The notes beneath the pieces were generated by a model. That model did not search any database and was not told the origin of the DNA. It saw nothing but the letters and a program-made list of their open reading frames with translations. Positions 9,545 to 18,511 of a DNA stretch of 64,000 bases are shown here, in pieces. Numbering within the stretch: the first letter of the stretch is position 1; each line of letters opens with the position of its first letter. The stretch covers positions 62,001-126,000 of the forward strand of contig JAUIJL010000009.1 in assembly GCA_030431255.1 (NCBI GenBank), written 5' to 3'. This DNA comes from Thermoanaerobaculia bacterium (GTDB lineage Bacteria; Acidobacteriota; Thermoanaerobaculia; Multivoradales; J023). The position numbers were made by a program, and so were the translations under genes.

Positions 9545-12500
9545 ATGGACCAGGGCAGGACGCCCGAATTCGCAGTCGGGATATCCTCTTCCCGTATGGC
9601 CGACGATCACTTCCCCGCCCAAGATACTGAAACCCTCGGCGATGAGACCCTCGACGGCGAGCCCCTCGACGGCGAGCCCCGAGAAGAAGGAGCCGCCGTC
9701 GGGCCCTGGATCCGGGAGCCCGCGATCCTCGAGCGTGGCAGCTCTTTGGGCCGCTACATCGTGCTGCACAAATTGGGCGAGGGTGGCATGGGGCAAGTCT
9801 ACGCCGCTTACGACCCGGAGCTGGACCGGCGAGTGGCGGTGAAGATTCGGCGTTTCTCTTCCGACCACCCGGAATCGTTCTCGTCCCGCTTGCGCCAGGA
9901 AGGGCGGGCGCTGGCTCGGCTGCAGCACCCCAATGTGGTGACCGTCTTCGATGTCGGTGTGGCCGATCGACGGTTGTTTATCGCCACGGAGCTGGTCAAG
10001 GGCCTGACCGTGGATCGCTGGCTACAAGCGGAGAAGCGCTCGTGGCGCGAGGTGGTGGACGTCTTCATTGAGGTCGGCTCGGGCATTGCGGCGGCCCACG
10101 CCGAGGGCTTGGTGCACCGGGACATCAAACCGAGCAACATGATGGTGTCGGACCAAGGGCGGGCCCAGGTTCTAGATTTCGGCATCGCCCGTGACACGGA
10201 GCTCTCCGAAGGCTCGACCATCGACCTCGACGCCCTGAGCCGGACCGGCTTGCCCCCGGGATCGGCGCAGCCGACCCAAACCGGGGCGGTGGTCGGCACC
10301 CCGGGTTTCATGGCCCCCGAGCAGCGAGCCGGCAAAAAGGTCGGGCCGGCCGCCGACATCTACAGCTTTTGTTTGTGCCTGCACCTGGCACTCTTCCGCG
10401 AGCTGCCGGAAGAGCGCAGCAGTGAGCGGAACACACCGAAAACACCTGCCGGCGTCCCGGCGGGCGGCGGAGCCCCTACCGCCGGGACGCCGGCCGCGGG
10501 GGCGCCCGCGGGCCTGCGTCGACTGGTGCTCAGCGGCCTGCGACAGGATCCGGAAAAACGACCGGGCTCCATGGCCGAGCTGATCCACGACCTGCGACGA
10601 TTCCGCCATCGGGGCAGCCGGTTCCGCAGATGGCTGGCGGGCGTGACCATCGTGGCCCTTACCGCCACCCTTTGGTGGACTTGGCAGCGGTCTCAAACCA
10701 CCCCCTGCGCCACCATTTCCCAGCGGTGGGACGACGTCTGGAACGAAACTCGGGCCCAGGCCCTGGGGGAACGGTTCCAGCAAGTGGATCGACCGTTTGC
10801 CGCCGATGTTCGGAAAACCGTGCTCGCGGGCCTGGATCGCTTCGGAATCCAGTGGACGGACAATGCCCGCCAGTGGTGCCTTGCGGCGACCGACGGCAGC
10901 CTGTCCCCGGAGCTCTTCGATCTGCGCACGGATTGCCTGGATCTGCGGCTCAGGGCGGTGGACGCCACGGTCTCCCTGTTGGAAAAGAACACCGATAGAT
11001 TGGTGTCCAAGGCCGTGACCATGATCGATGAGCTGCCGGCGATTTCCGAGTGTTTCGACATCCGGGCCCTGCGGGCGCCGACGCCACCGCCCATGAGCCC
11101 ACAGCTGAGAGAGCGTTTGCCGATCCTGCTCCAACACCAGGCCGACGCGCGCGCGCTTTGGGCCGCCGGCGATTTCGATGCCGCCGCCGACACCACGGCC
11201 CGATGGGTCGAGGGGGCCAAGGCGGTAAAGCACTGGCCCCTCACCGCCGAGGCTCTGCATCAGCGGGCTTTGATCGAGGACGCCCGGCTCGACAAGGCCT
11301 CCGCAGACACCTTGGTGGAAGCGACCCTGGCCGCCGCGGCCGGCAATCACAACCGGGTCATCGCCGAATCCTTCGTCCGCTTGGTCAAAGTGGCGGGTTT
11401 GCATCTTCAGGACTTCGAGCGGGCCGACCGGTATGCCGAGCAGGCGGCGAGCGCCCTGCGGGCCTTGGGTAGCCCCGGCGATCTCCAGGCCCGCCTTCAC
11501 CACCAGATGGGCATCAACCTCAGGCACCAGGGCCGTTACGCAGACGCCCTCGACAGGTTACGCCGATCCTTGAGCTGGCGGGAAGAGCACCTCGGCAAGG
11601 ACCACCACACGGTGGCCGAAACCTTGCTCAGTCTCGGCAATGTTTACGACGATCTCAACGACCACGGCGCGGCACGCGAGAGCCTCGACCGGGCCCTGGC
11701 CATTCAAATCCGGCGCCTGGGTCCGTCCCACCCCGTGGTGGCGGAGACCTATGCGCGGCTCGGGACCCTCGCGCGGGAAGCCCGAAACCTCGAAGACGCG
11801 ACTCGATTCCACCGCCAAGCCATGGACATCCATCGTCGAGTCCATGGGCACGACAGCCCGGCCTTCGCCCAAAGCCTGACCTATCTCGGCGAGCTCCAAG
11901 CGCTCGACGGTCGATTCGGCGCAGCGGAGCAGTCCTTTGAGCAAGCTTTGGGGATTTTGGAGCAAAGCTTCGGGCCGGAGCACGCCCAGCTCGCCGTGGC
12001 CTACGCCACCATGGCGAGCGCTTGGACGGAAGCCGGGCGCGACGAGCAGGCCCTCGAGCCCTACGGTCGCGCCCTGCGCATCTTCGAGCAAGCCTTCGGC
12101 GCCGGGCACCCCCAGGTAGGAGTCCTGCGCTTCAACCTCGCCACCGTCAATCTGAGGCTGCGAAACCTGGAGGAAGCGGCGCGGGATTTCGAACGTGCCG
12201 CCGACATCTGGCGCCGGGCGCTCGGTGAGAATCACCCATTGGTGGCCAATGCTCTCACCGGCTGGGGCGACGCTTGGGTCCGGCTCGGTCGGTTCCGCGA
12301 AGCGCTACCCATGCTGCGGGAGGCAGACCGATTCGACGCTGAAGCCGATGCCGAGCAAGCCCGAGACCCCAAAGATCGGGCGGATACCGCGTTTGCCCTG
12401 GCCCGGGCCCTAGACTTGGCAGGCACCGAGCCGGATCGGATCGAGGAATTGGCCGAGCGGGCCCAAAAGCTCTACGGCACAGTTCCCGAAGCCAGCCGGC

Positions 12501-12556
12501 GGGAGCTCGAGGAGATCGGTCGATGGTTGGAAGAACACCCCAGTCCAAGACACTAG
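9545..12556 (+). CDS. Transmembrane Ser/Thr protein kinase with TPR region
   Basis: 1003 residues. The kinase domain (about 77-355) has L-G-E-G-G-M-G-Q-V, VAVK with K100, H-R-D193-I-K-P-S-N, L-D-F-G and G-T-P-G-F-M-A-P-E-Q, so all catalytic residues are present. A Pro/Ala/Gly-rich insertion at about 296-322 breaks the C-lobe and is encoded by an inverted repeat. One TM helix follows (W-L-A-G-V-T-I-V-A-L-T-A-T-L-W-W, about 362-378). The extracytoplasmic part then has tetratricopeptide repeats of the Kinesin-light-chain type from about 650 to 930. Family knowledge: such kinases are common in Acidobacteria and Myxobacteria. The start is uncertain: ATG at 9545 has AGGAG directly abutting it, and ATG at 9596 has none. 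The stop overlaps the convergent histidine kinase stop. Confidence 0.9.
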   Translation: MDQGRTPEFAVGISSSRMADDHFPAQDTETLGDETLDGEPLDGEPREEGAAVGPWIREPAILERGSSLGRYIVLHKLGEGGMGQVYAAYDPELDRRVAVKIRRFSSDHPESFSSRLRQEGRALARLQHPNVVTVFDVGVADRRLFIATELVKGLTVDRWLQAEKRSWREVVDVFIEVGSGIAAAHAEGLVHRDIKPSNMMVSDQGRAQVLDFGIARDTELSEGSTIDLDALSRTGLPPGSAQPTQTGAVVGTPGFMAPEQRAGKKVGPAADIYSFCLCLHLALFRELPEERSSERNTPKTPAGVPAGGGAPTAGTPAAGAPAGLRRLVLSGLRQDPEKRPGSMAELIHDLRRFRHRGSRFRRWLAGVTIVALTATLWWTWQRSQTTPCATISQRWDDVWNETRAQALGERFQQVDRPFAADVRKTVLAGLDRFGIQWTDNARQWCLAATDGSLSPELFDLRTDCLDLRLRAVDATVSLLEKNTDRLVSKAVTMIDELPAISECFDIRALRAPTPPPMSPQLRERLPILLQHQADARALWAAGDFDAAADTTARWVEGAKAVKHWPLTAEALHQRALIEDARLDKASADTLVEATLAAAAGNHNRVIAESFVRLVKVAGLHLQDFERADRYAEQAASALRALGSPGDLQARLHHQMGINLRHQGRYADALDRLRRSLSWREEHLGKDHHTVAETLLSLGNVYDDLNDHGAARESLDRALAIQIRRLGPSHPVVAETYARLGTLAREARNLEDATRFHRQAMDIHRRVHGHDSPAFAQSLTYLGELQALDGRFGAAEQSFEQALGILEQSFGPEHAQLAVAYATMASAWTEAGRDEQALEPYGRALRIFEQAFGAGHPQVGVLRFNLATVNLRLRNLEEAARDFERAADIWRRALGENHPLVANALTGWGDAWVRLGRFREALPMLREADRFDAEADAEQARDPKDRADTAFALARALDLAGTEPDRIEELAERAQKLYGTVPEASRRELEEIGRWLEEHPSPRH
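10451..10491. repeat. Inverted repeat inside the kinase gene
   Basis: GGCGTCCCGGCGG (10451-10463) and its exact reverse complement (10479-10491) flank a 15-nt loop. It encodes the Pro/Gly/Ala-rich insertion in the kinase C-lobe and looks like a REP-type palindrome captured in frame. Confidence 0.7.
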
Positions 12557-15500
12557 GAGCCGGCCCCACTGAGTTCCTCGAGGCAATCCGGACACAGGCC
12601 ATGGGTGAGCGTGGCGTCGGAGTGAGAGTCGAGGTAGGTCTCCAGCTCGGACCAGGTTCCGCCGTTGCGATCGTCACGGATTTTCTTGCATTGAGCACAA
12701 ATCGGCAGCAGCCCCCGTAGCGCTTTGACCTCCCGGCCCCGGCCCCGATGGACCTCGAGCAATTGCAAGTGAATGGCCACCCGGGCCAGCAGCTCATTTT
12801 TCGAGATCGGTTTGTGCAGGTAATCGTTCGCCCCCTCCGCAAAACCGATCATCAAATCGTCGACTTGGTGCTTCGCGGACAAAAATAGAACCGGCAGCTC
12901 TTCCAGCGATCGCTGACGGCGAATCTCCCGGCAGACTTCGTAGCCGGACTTCTTCGGCATCATCACGTCCAGGAGCACCAAATCGACGGCATGCTCCTCA
13001 AGAAGGCGCAGGGCCTCATCACCACCCTTGGCCCGCAACACCCGATATCCAGCCGACCGAAGGTGATTGGCGAGCACCTGACGGACCACGGCCTCATCGT
13101 CGACCGCCAAAACCTGAAAGCTATCCGGACGAGCCACTTGGCTCGAAGACTCTTCTGAGACGATCTGCATCGGTTCTTGGGTCGGCAGAAGCGCGGGATA
13201 GGTTTCTGCCGGCTCCTCGGAGACGAGCAGAGTGAAGAAAAATTGGGTGCCTTCTCCGGGTTGCGACTCGACCCACAACTTGCCGCCATGGCTTTCCACC
13301 AGGCGGCGGGCAATGGCAAGGCCCAAACCGGTGCCGCCGTAGGTTCGTTCACTGGACGCATCGGCCTGCTGGAAGGAGCGGAAGATCCGGGTTTGATCCT
13401 GCTCGGCAATGCCTATTCCCGTGTCGGCGACTCGAACCACGAGCCGCTGCCCCTCTTCGTCCACTCGGGCTGAAACCTCGACCGTCCCCTGCTCCGTAAA
13501 TTTCACCGCATTGCCCAGAAGATTGTGCAGAATCTGTTGCAGTCGCTGCTCGTCGGCGAGGGCTCCCGGCAACTTGGGATCGATGGCATTGATCAGCTGC
13601 AAATCCTTGTTGCGGGTCAGCGGCTCCAGCAGCGTGAGCACGACATCGGTCAAGGTGCACAAATCTACGGATTTGAGCTCTAGGTCCAGCTCCCCGTGCT
13701 TGAGCTTGGAAAAGTCGAGGATATCGTCCACCAAGCCGCCGATTCTCTGTCCATTGTGCACGATGAAGTCGAGCTGACGACGGACCTCCTTTGCCGAAAG
13801 CTGGTCGAAATCGTCGTGCAACGACTCGGCCAAGCCCACCATGCCGAATAAAGGCGTGCGCAGCTCGTGAGAGGTATTGGCCAGGAACTCGTCTTTCAGC
13901 TTGTCCACTTGACGGAGCTGGGCGCTGACCGCCTGCTCACGCTTCAGCTTGGCTTGCTGGGAGCGGACCCACAGCCCGACGGAGGTGATCAAGGCCAGGG
14001 CATAGAGGGTATAGCTCCAAGGGGACTTCCACCACGGTGGCACTACCGTGATAGCGAGGGTCGCGGGCTCCGGATTCCAAACTCCGTCGGGGTTACCCAC
14101 CTTGAGACGAAAAGTGTACTCACCCGCCGGAATGTTGGTGTAGGTGGCGCTGCGCCGCTCGGCGGAGGTTTCGAGCCAGTCCGGGTCGAAGCCGTCCAGT
14201 TGGAAGCTGTAGCGATTGCCCGGAGGATCGGCAAAATGCAGGGCGGCGAAGTCGAACGACACCATGCGATGGGACGGCCCGAGCACCAAATGCTCAGTGC
14301 GCTGGAGCGAACGTTCCAGCGGAGAGTCTTCGGACCGAGGTGAGACCGGCTGATTGCCGATTCTCAGCTGGGTAAAAACGGGCGTGGGTATGAATGGGTC
14401 GAGACGGATATTCTCGGGGAAAAAACTGTCGAAACCCTGGCTTCCGCCGAAAAACAGCTCCCCGCTGCGGGCGCGATGGGCGGAGCCGGTCGAGTAGGTA
14501 TTGGACTGCAACCCGTCCTCGCGATCGAAGAATGTGAAGACGCCGGTCGACGGATCGAAGCGATTGAGGCCGTGGGTGGTGCTGAGCCACAGCTGCCCGC
14601 CATCGTCCACCAAGATGGCAATGATGAAATTGGTGCTCGGACCCCGCTGGGATCCGTCGGATTCAAATCGACGCAGGACACCGCGATCTGCGTCGAGGCT
14701 ATAGAGGCCGCGATCCGTGCCGATCCAAAGCACACCGGAACCGTCTTCAGCCAAGCTCGTGACCCAGCCTTCTCCGGGGCGCAAAAAGGCCGGCAACAGC
14801 TCGGCCTGAGCGTCGGCTTGCTCCGGGGACAGCCTGAGCAAGCCGAAATCCCGAGTGCCCACCCACAAAATGCCCGTTCGATCCTGAAAGAGCGCGTCGA
14901 CAGCGGTTCGGCCACCGATGATTCGACGAAGCTCAAAATCGCCCCGGGAAGGTACCGGCCCGGTGGCGTAAAGACCGTTGTCCGTGCCCAGCCAAAGCCG
15001 ACCGGAATCGTCCACCACCATGGTCCGGATCAAATCGCGCCCTACCCCGGAATCCGGCGAAAGCCAGACGGGCTCGCGACGCTCAGGACCGAGCATCGCC
15101 AACCCGCTCGGCGTGCCGACCCAGAGATTGTGATCCCTATCCTCGACCAAGGCGCTGACCGTGGAGCTGGAAAGGCTGCTCGAGCCGGAGGAGCCGACCG
15201 CATCGGCAGCCGGATCCGCCGAATAGTGGCGAATCTGACTCGTCCGCCGGTCGATGCAATTGAGACCTTTATCCCAGGTCCCGACCCAGAGCAGATCCTC
15301 GTGGTCGAGCCAAATGCCTGAGATGTTGTTGCTGCTCAGAGTCGAGTCCGAGCCGGCCATCACCCGATAGGTCGCGAATTGCTCCGATCGACGATCATAG
15401 CGACTGACCCCGACGTAGGTGGATATCCACACCAGACCGGACCGATCCTCACCGATGCTCAGGATGCCGTTGCCGATCAAGCTATGGCGATCCTGGGGAA

Positions 15501-16440
15501 AGCTCTGGTAGCGACGGATTTCCTCGCTGTCGGCGAGGAAACGGAACAGCCCCGACGAGCCGCTTCCGACCCACATATCGCCTCGCTGATCCATATGAAG
15601 GGCGAAGATCCCTTCCTCGCTCAACGCGGGAAAACCCCCGCGGTGCTGCTCTACCTCGCCGCTTCGGGGATCTACCATCGAGAGCCCTTTGGAGGTACCC
15701 ACCCACAACCGACCGTCGGGCCCTTCAGCCAGCTGGTGAATTTGCTCATGGCTCAAACCCGCAGGGTCACCTGGATCGGACAAGAAACGGGTAAAGCCGG
15801 CGTCCTGTCCATCCAGCCGATTGAGACCGCGGAAGGTGCCGACCCAAAGCGTTCCGTCGAGGACAAAGAGGTCGTTGACCCGCGGATCACTCAGGGATCG
15901 AGGATCCTCGGGATCGTGGAGGAAACAGGTGACCTGCTCGGTTTCCAAATCCACGCCGGCTAACCCCTTGGCAGTACCCACCCAAAGCCGTTCAGGACCT
16001 TGAGCCACTTTGTCGACGGCGCCTTCTAAACACGGAGCAGACGTACCGGCGGGAGGGAAATGCACGAAAGATTCCCGATCGGCGTCGAAGCGATCCAGAC
16101 CGCCATTGGTCGCCACCCACAATCTGCCCCGATCGTCGGTGGTGCTATGCATCACGTGGTTGTGGACGAGGGATTCAGGATCCGACGGATCGTGTTGGAA
16201 GATGTAGAACTGGTAGCCGTCCCAGCGGGCGAGCCCCTCCCTGGTGGCGAACCAGAGAAAACCCGTAGGATCTTGATGCACGTGGTTGACCCTAGCGTGA
16301 GGCAATCCATCGTCGGCGGTGAGGTGGGTAAATCTCACCACAGGCTCCTGGGCCGACAGCCCGGACGACCCGAGATAGGTCACCCCAAAAACCGCCGCAC
16401 ACACGTTCAGAGCCCAAACCCTGAGAGACCACCAGTCCAT
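12553..16440 (-). CDS. Hybrid histidine kinase-response regulator with two-component propeller (one-component HTCS type)
   Basis: 1295 residues. A signal peptide or anchor lies at 1-31. About 14 Reg_prop blades follow (repeated L-W-V-G-T-x-x-G-L), then a Y_Y_Y domain (about 700-775, ending Y-T-F-R-L-K-V-G-N-P-D-G-V-W) and a TM helix at about 783-803. The HisKA domain has phospho-acceptor H858 in N-T-S-H-E-L-R-T-P. The HATPase domain has N and G boxes (V-A-D-T-G-I-G-I, G-G-T-G-L-G-L-A-I). The receiver domain has phospho-acceptor D1158 in L-V-L-L-D-V-M-M-P. The last 60 residues carry C-A-Q-C and C-P-D-C, a module also found after PAS or receiver domains in other bacteria. There is no HTH output, so it must signal to a partner. 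It is convergent with the kinase gene and their stops share the palindrome CTAG. Confidence 0.92.
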   Translation of the reverse strand: MDWWSLRVWALNVCAAVFGVTYLGSSGLSAQEPVVRFTHLTADDGLPHARVNHVHQDPTGFLWFATREGLARWDGYQFYIFQHDPSDPESLVHNHVMHSTTDDRGRLWVATNGGLDRFDADRESFVHFPPAGTSAPCLEGAVDKVAQGPERLWVGTAKGLAGVDLETEQVTCFLHDPEDPRSLSDPRVNDLFVLDGTLWVGTFRGLNRLDGQDAGFTRFLSDPGDPAGLSHEQIHQLAEGPDGRLWVGTSKGLSMVDPRSGEVEQHRGGFPALSEEGIFALHMDQRGDMWVGSGSSGLFRFLADSEEIRRYQSFPQDRHSLIGNGILSIGEDRSGLVWISTYVGVSRYDRRSEQFATYRVMAGSDSTLSSNNISGIWLDHEDLLWVGTWDKGLNCIDRRTSQIRHYSADPAADAVGSSGSSSLSSSTVSALVEDRDHNLWVGTPSGLAMLGPERREPVWLSPDSGVGRDLIRTMVVDDSGRLWLGTDNGLYATGPVPSRGDFELRRIIGGRTAVDALFQDRTGILWVGTRDFGLLRLSPEQADAQAELLPAFLRPGEGWVTSLAEDGSGVLWIGTDRGLYSLDADRGVLRRFESDGSQRGPSTNFIIAILVDDGGQLWLSTTHGLNRFDPSTGVFTFFDREDGLQSNTYSTGSAHRARSGELFFGGSQGFDSFFPENIRLDPFIPTPVFTQLRIGNQPVSPRSEDSPLERSLQRTEHLVLGPSHRMVSFDFAALHFADPPGNRYSFQLDGFDPDWLETSAERRSATYTNIPAGEYTFRLKVGNPDGVWNPEPATLAITVVPPWWKSPWSYTLYALALITSVGLWVRSQQAKLKREQAVSAQLRQVDKLKDEFLANTSHELRTPLFGMVGLAESLHDDFDQLSAKEVRRQLDFIVHNGQRIGGLVDDILDFSKLKHGELDLELKSVDLCTLTDVVLTLLEPLTRNKDLQLINAIDPKLPGALADEQRLQQILHNLLGNAVKFTEQGTVEVSARVDEEGQRLVVRVADTGIGIAEQDQTRIFRSFQQADASSERTYGGTGLGLAIARRLVESHGGKLWVESQPGEGTQFFFTLLVSEEPAETYPALLPTQEPMQIVSEESSSQVARPDSFQVLAVDDEAVVRQVLANHLRSAGYRVLRAKGGDEALRLLEEHAVDLVLLDVMMPKKSGYEVCREIRRQRSLEELPVLFLSAKHQVDDLMIGFAEGANDYLHKPISKNELLARVAIHLQLLEVHRGRGREVKALRGLLPICAQCKKIRDDRNGGTWSELETYLDSHSDATLTHGLCPDCLEELSGAGS

Positions 16441-16476
16441 CGAAGCTCCTCATCACAACCCACCAAGAGTGCGAAA

Positions 16477-16499
16477 GGGAACGGAATCTACCCGTTCCC
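16477..16499 (-). terminator. Hairpin downstream of the FHA/AAA+ regulator
   Basis: An 8-bp perfect stem (GGGAACGG / CCGTTCCC) with a short loop, lying between two minus-strand genes. Minus-strand bases after it read TTTCGC. It would separate the regulator transcript from the hybrid kinase gene at 16440. Confidence 0.45.
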
Positions 16500-16644
16500 C
16501 TCACACCACCACTTCCAGATTATACGATATGTATTGGCTCTTGCGCTGCTGGTTGCCGACTGCTCCCGCGGCAAGCACGAGCCTGCCAAAAAACCTTTAC
16601 TCTCCGCCTGCGCGCCTCTGAGGAACGAATCCAAGATTCGTCCC

Positions 16645-18477
16645 TTACTCCCCATCCCCTATGCCTAATCGTTGGACGCGTCGCGCCAAGCTGTTGCGTG
16701 AAATCTTGAGCAGATTCGCGGCTTGGGTTTGGTTGCCGTCGGTTTGCTCCAGGGCCCGCTGCACGATGACCCGCTCGTGGCTCTCCAGGTATTCCTCGAG
16801 ACCGTTCACCCCGAGCTCGAAGCCGTCCCCTTGCCCGGCACCGAGCTCGGCTCGGCTGATCGCCTCGGCCACGTGTTTCGAGTCGATGGCTTGGCCCGGA
16901 GGGCATAGATAGACCAAGCGGCGCACCACGTGGCGGAGCTCGCGCACGTTGCCCGGCCAGGCGTGCTCCTGAAGCCGTTGCAAAGCCTTGACCGTGACCC
17001 CGCGCACGTTGCGCCCGAGCTTGCGGCCGAAGCGCCGAAGAAAATAACCCACCAACAAGGGCAGGTCCTCGGTCCGTCGGCGCAAGGGCGGCACCCGCAG
17101 CTCGTAACCCGCGAGCCGATAGTAGAGATCCTGCCGAAAGGCTTTATCGGCAATCCTTTGGGGTAGATCCGCATGGGTGGCCGCCACCCAGCGGACGTCG
17201 ATGCGGATCGGCTTTTCCCCCAGGGGCGTGACCTCCCCTTCTTGCAACACCCGCAGCAATTTGGTTTGCAAAGCGATCGGCATATCGCCGATTTCGTCGA
17301 GGAAGAGGGTGCCGCCGTCGGCTTCCACCAGCTTTCCCTTGCGCCGGCTGACGCCCGTGGCCACCCCCTGGCCGATGCCGAAGAGCTCCGCTTCCAACAG
17401 CTCCGACGGCACCGCGGCGATGTTGATGGCGACGAAGGGCCCGGCGGCCCGATCCGACGAGTCGTGCAGCGCGCGGGCCAAGTGCTCCTTGCCGACCCCC
17501 GTTTCGCCGAGGATCAACACCGGCACCTCGTCCGCGGCCAACATGCCCAGCTGGCGGTAGACCGAGGTCATGGCCGCCGACGTTCCTGTGACGATGCCCT
17601 CGGGCAAGCGCAGCCCCATGGCCCCCTGCTCCGAGCTTTCGGCCACCCCCGGCTCGGCGGTCTCCGAGCGACGGTGCAGCAGGTGCAGACAGACCGCCAG
17701 CAGGCTGGGCTGCACGGAGACCACCGCCGTGCCGAATGCCGCCAACCCCAGGATGCTCTGCCCCTCACCGGGCCTGGGCAGACGGGCCGTCGCCAGACCG
17801 ACCTCCGGCAACAACAACATGCGAAAGCTTTCGTCTTGGGGCAAGGCCTCGGCTCGGGACATCTCATCGCGGCTCGGCAAACCACCGACTTCCCCGGCCG
17901 CCGCCAACACCCGCCCCGGACCTGCTTCCGGCCATTCCACCAAGCAGATGCCCCGAATCCCGAGGTGACGATTCAAATCCGCCATGGCGCCTTCGAGGTC
18001 CGGTGACGGCGCCAGGCTGAGCCGATCCAGCAGATCGCCCACACACCTCAGCACCACGCCGTCGATGGCGGATCCTCCGGCGGTCAGGTCCGACGTGCCG
18101 CCCAAGAGGGTGGTCGCCTTGCCCCGGGTGCTCCAATCCACCGCCACGGCCAGCTCCACATCGTCCCGGGAGATTTCTTCCAAGACGCAACGAACCGTGC
18201 CGAAGCCGAGGACGTCTCCGGGACCCACGGGTTGCCGTTGAATCGGCTTGCCGTTGACCGTGCTGCCGTTCTTGCTGCCGCGATCCTCGAGCACACATCC
18301 ATCGGCCGCCACCTGCAGGCCGGCATGAAATCTCGAAATGCCACGCCCTTCGAGCACCAATCGATTCCGGGCATCCGTGCCGATGCCGTTTTCACCGAGG
18401 GTCAGGGCCAGCAGTCGCCCTTCGTGATCCGAGAGGAGTCGCAACCGATAAAAGGAGTCTGCGGGGCTTGGGCTCAA
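16645..18477 (-). CDS. FHA-AAA+-Fis transcriptional regulator (sigma-54-activator-like, altered GAFTGA loop)
   Basis: 610 residues. An N-terminal FHA domain (about 10-105; R-G-I-S-R-F-H-A and S-K-N-G-S-T-V-N-G) should bind phosphothreonine. A GAF-like stretch (about 130-270) has no clear motif. The AAA+ domain has Walker A G324-E-T-G-V-G-K-E, Walker B T-L-F-L-D-E-I-G-D and a sensor-II arginine region (R-R-R-T-E-D-L-P-L-L). The Fis-type HTH is at about 565-605 (N-Q-T-Q-A-A-N-L-L-K-I-S-R-N-S-L). The loop that contacts sigma-54 in classical activators reads G371-V-A-T-G-V376 instead of GAFTGA, so sigma-54 contact is doubtful. The FHA domain suggests input from Ser/Thr kinases such as the one at 9545. 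Confidence 0.9.
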   Translation of the reverse strand: MSPSPADSFYRLRLLSDHEGRLLALTLGENGIGTDARNRLVLEGRGISRFHAGLQVAADGCVLEDRGSKNGSTVNGKPIQRQPVGPGDVLGFGTVRCVLEEISRDDVELAVAVDWSTRGKATTLLGGTSDLTAGGSAIDGVVLRCVGDLLDRLSLAPSPDLEGAMADLNRHLGIRGICLVEWPEAGPGRVLAAAGEVGGLPSRDEMSRAEALPQDESFRMLLLPEVGLATARLPRPGEGQSILGLAAFGTAVVSVQPSLLAVCLHLLHRRSETAEPGVAESSEQGAMGLRLPEGIVTGTSAAMTSVYRQLGMLAADEVPVLILGETGVGKEHLARALHDSSDRAAGPFVAINIAAVPSELLEAELFGIGQGVATGVSRRKGKLVEADGGTLFLDEIGDMPIALQTKLLRVLQEGEVTPLGEKPIRIDVRWVAATHADLPQRIADKAFRQDLYYRLAGYELRVPPLRRRTEDLPLLVGYFLRRFGRKLGRNVRGVTVKALQRLQEHAWPGNVRELRHVVRRLVYLCPPGQAIDSKHVAEAISRAELGAGQGDGFELGVNGLEEYLESHERVIVQRALEQTDGNQTQAANLLKISRNSLARRVQRLGIGDGE

Positions 18478-18511
18478 GACGATCTCCGACTGGGTGGATG
18501 ATGCCCGGATT

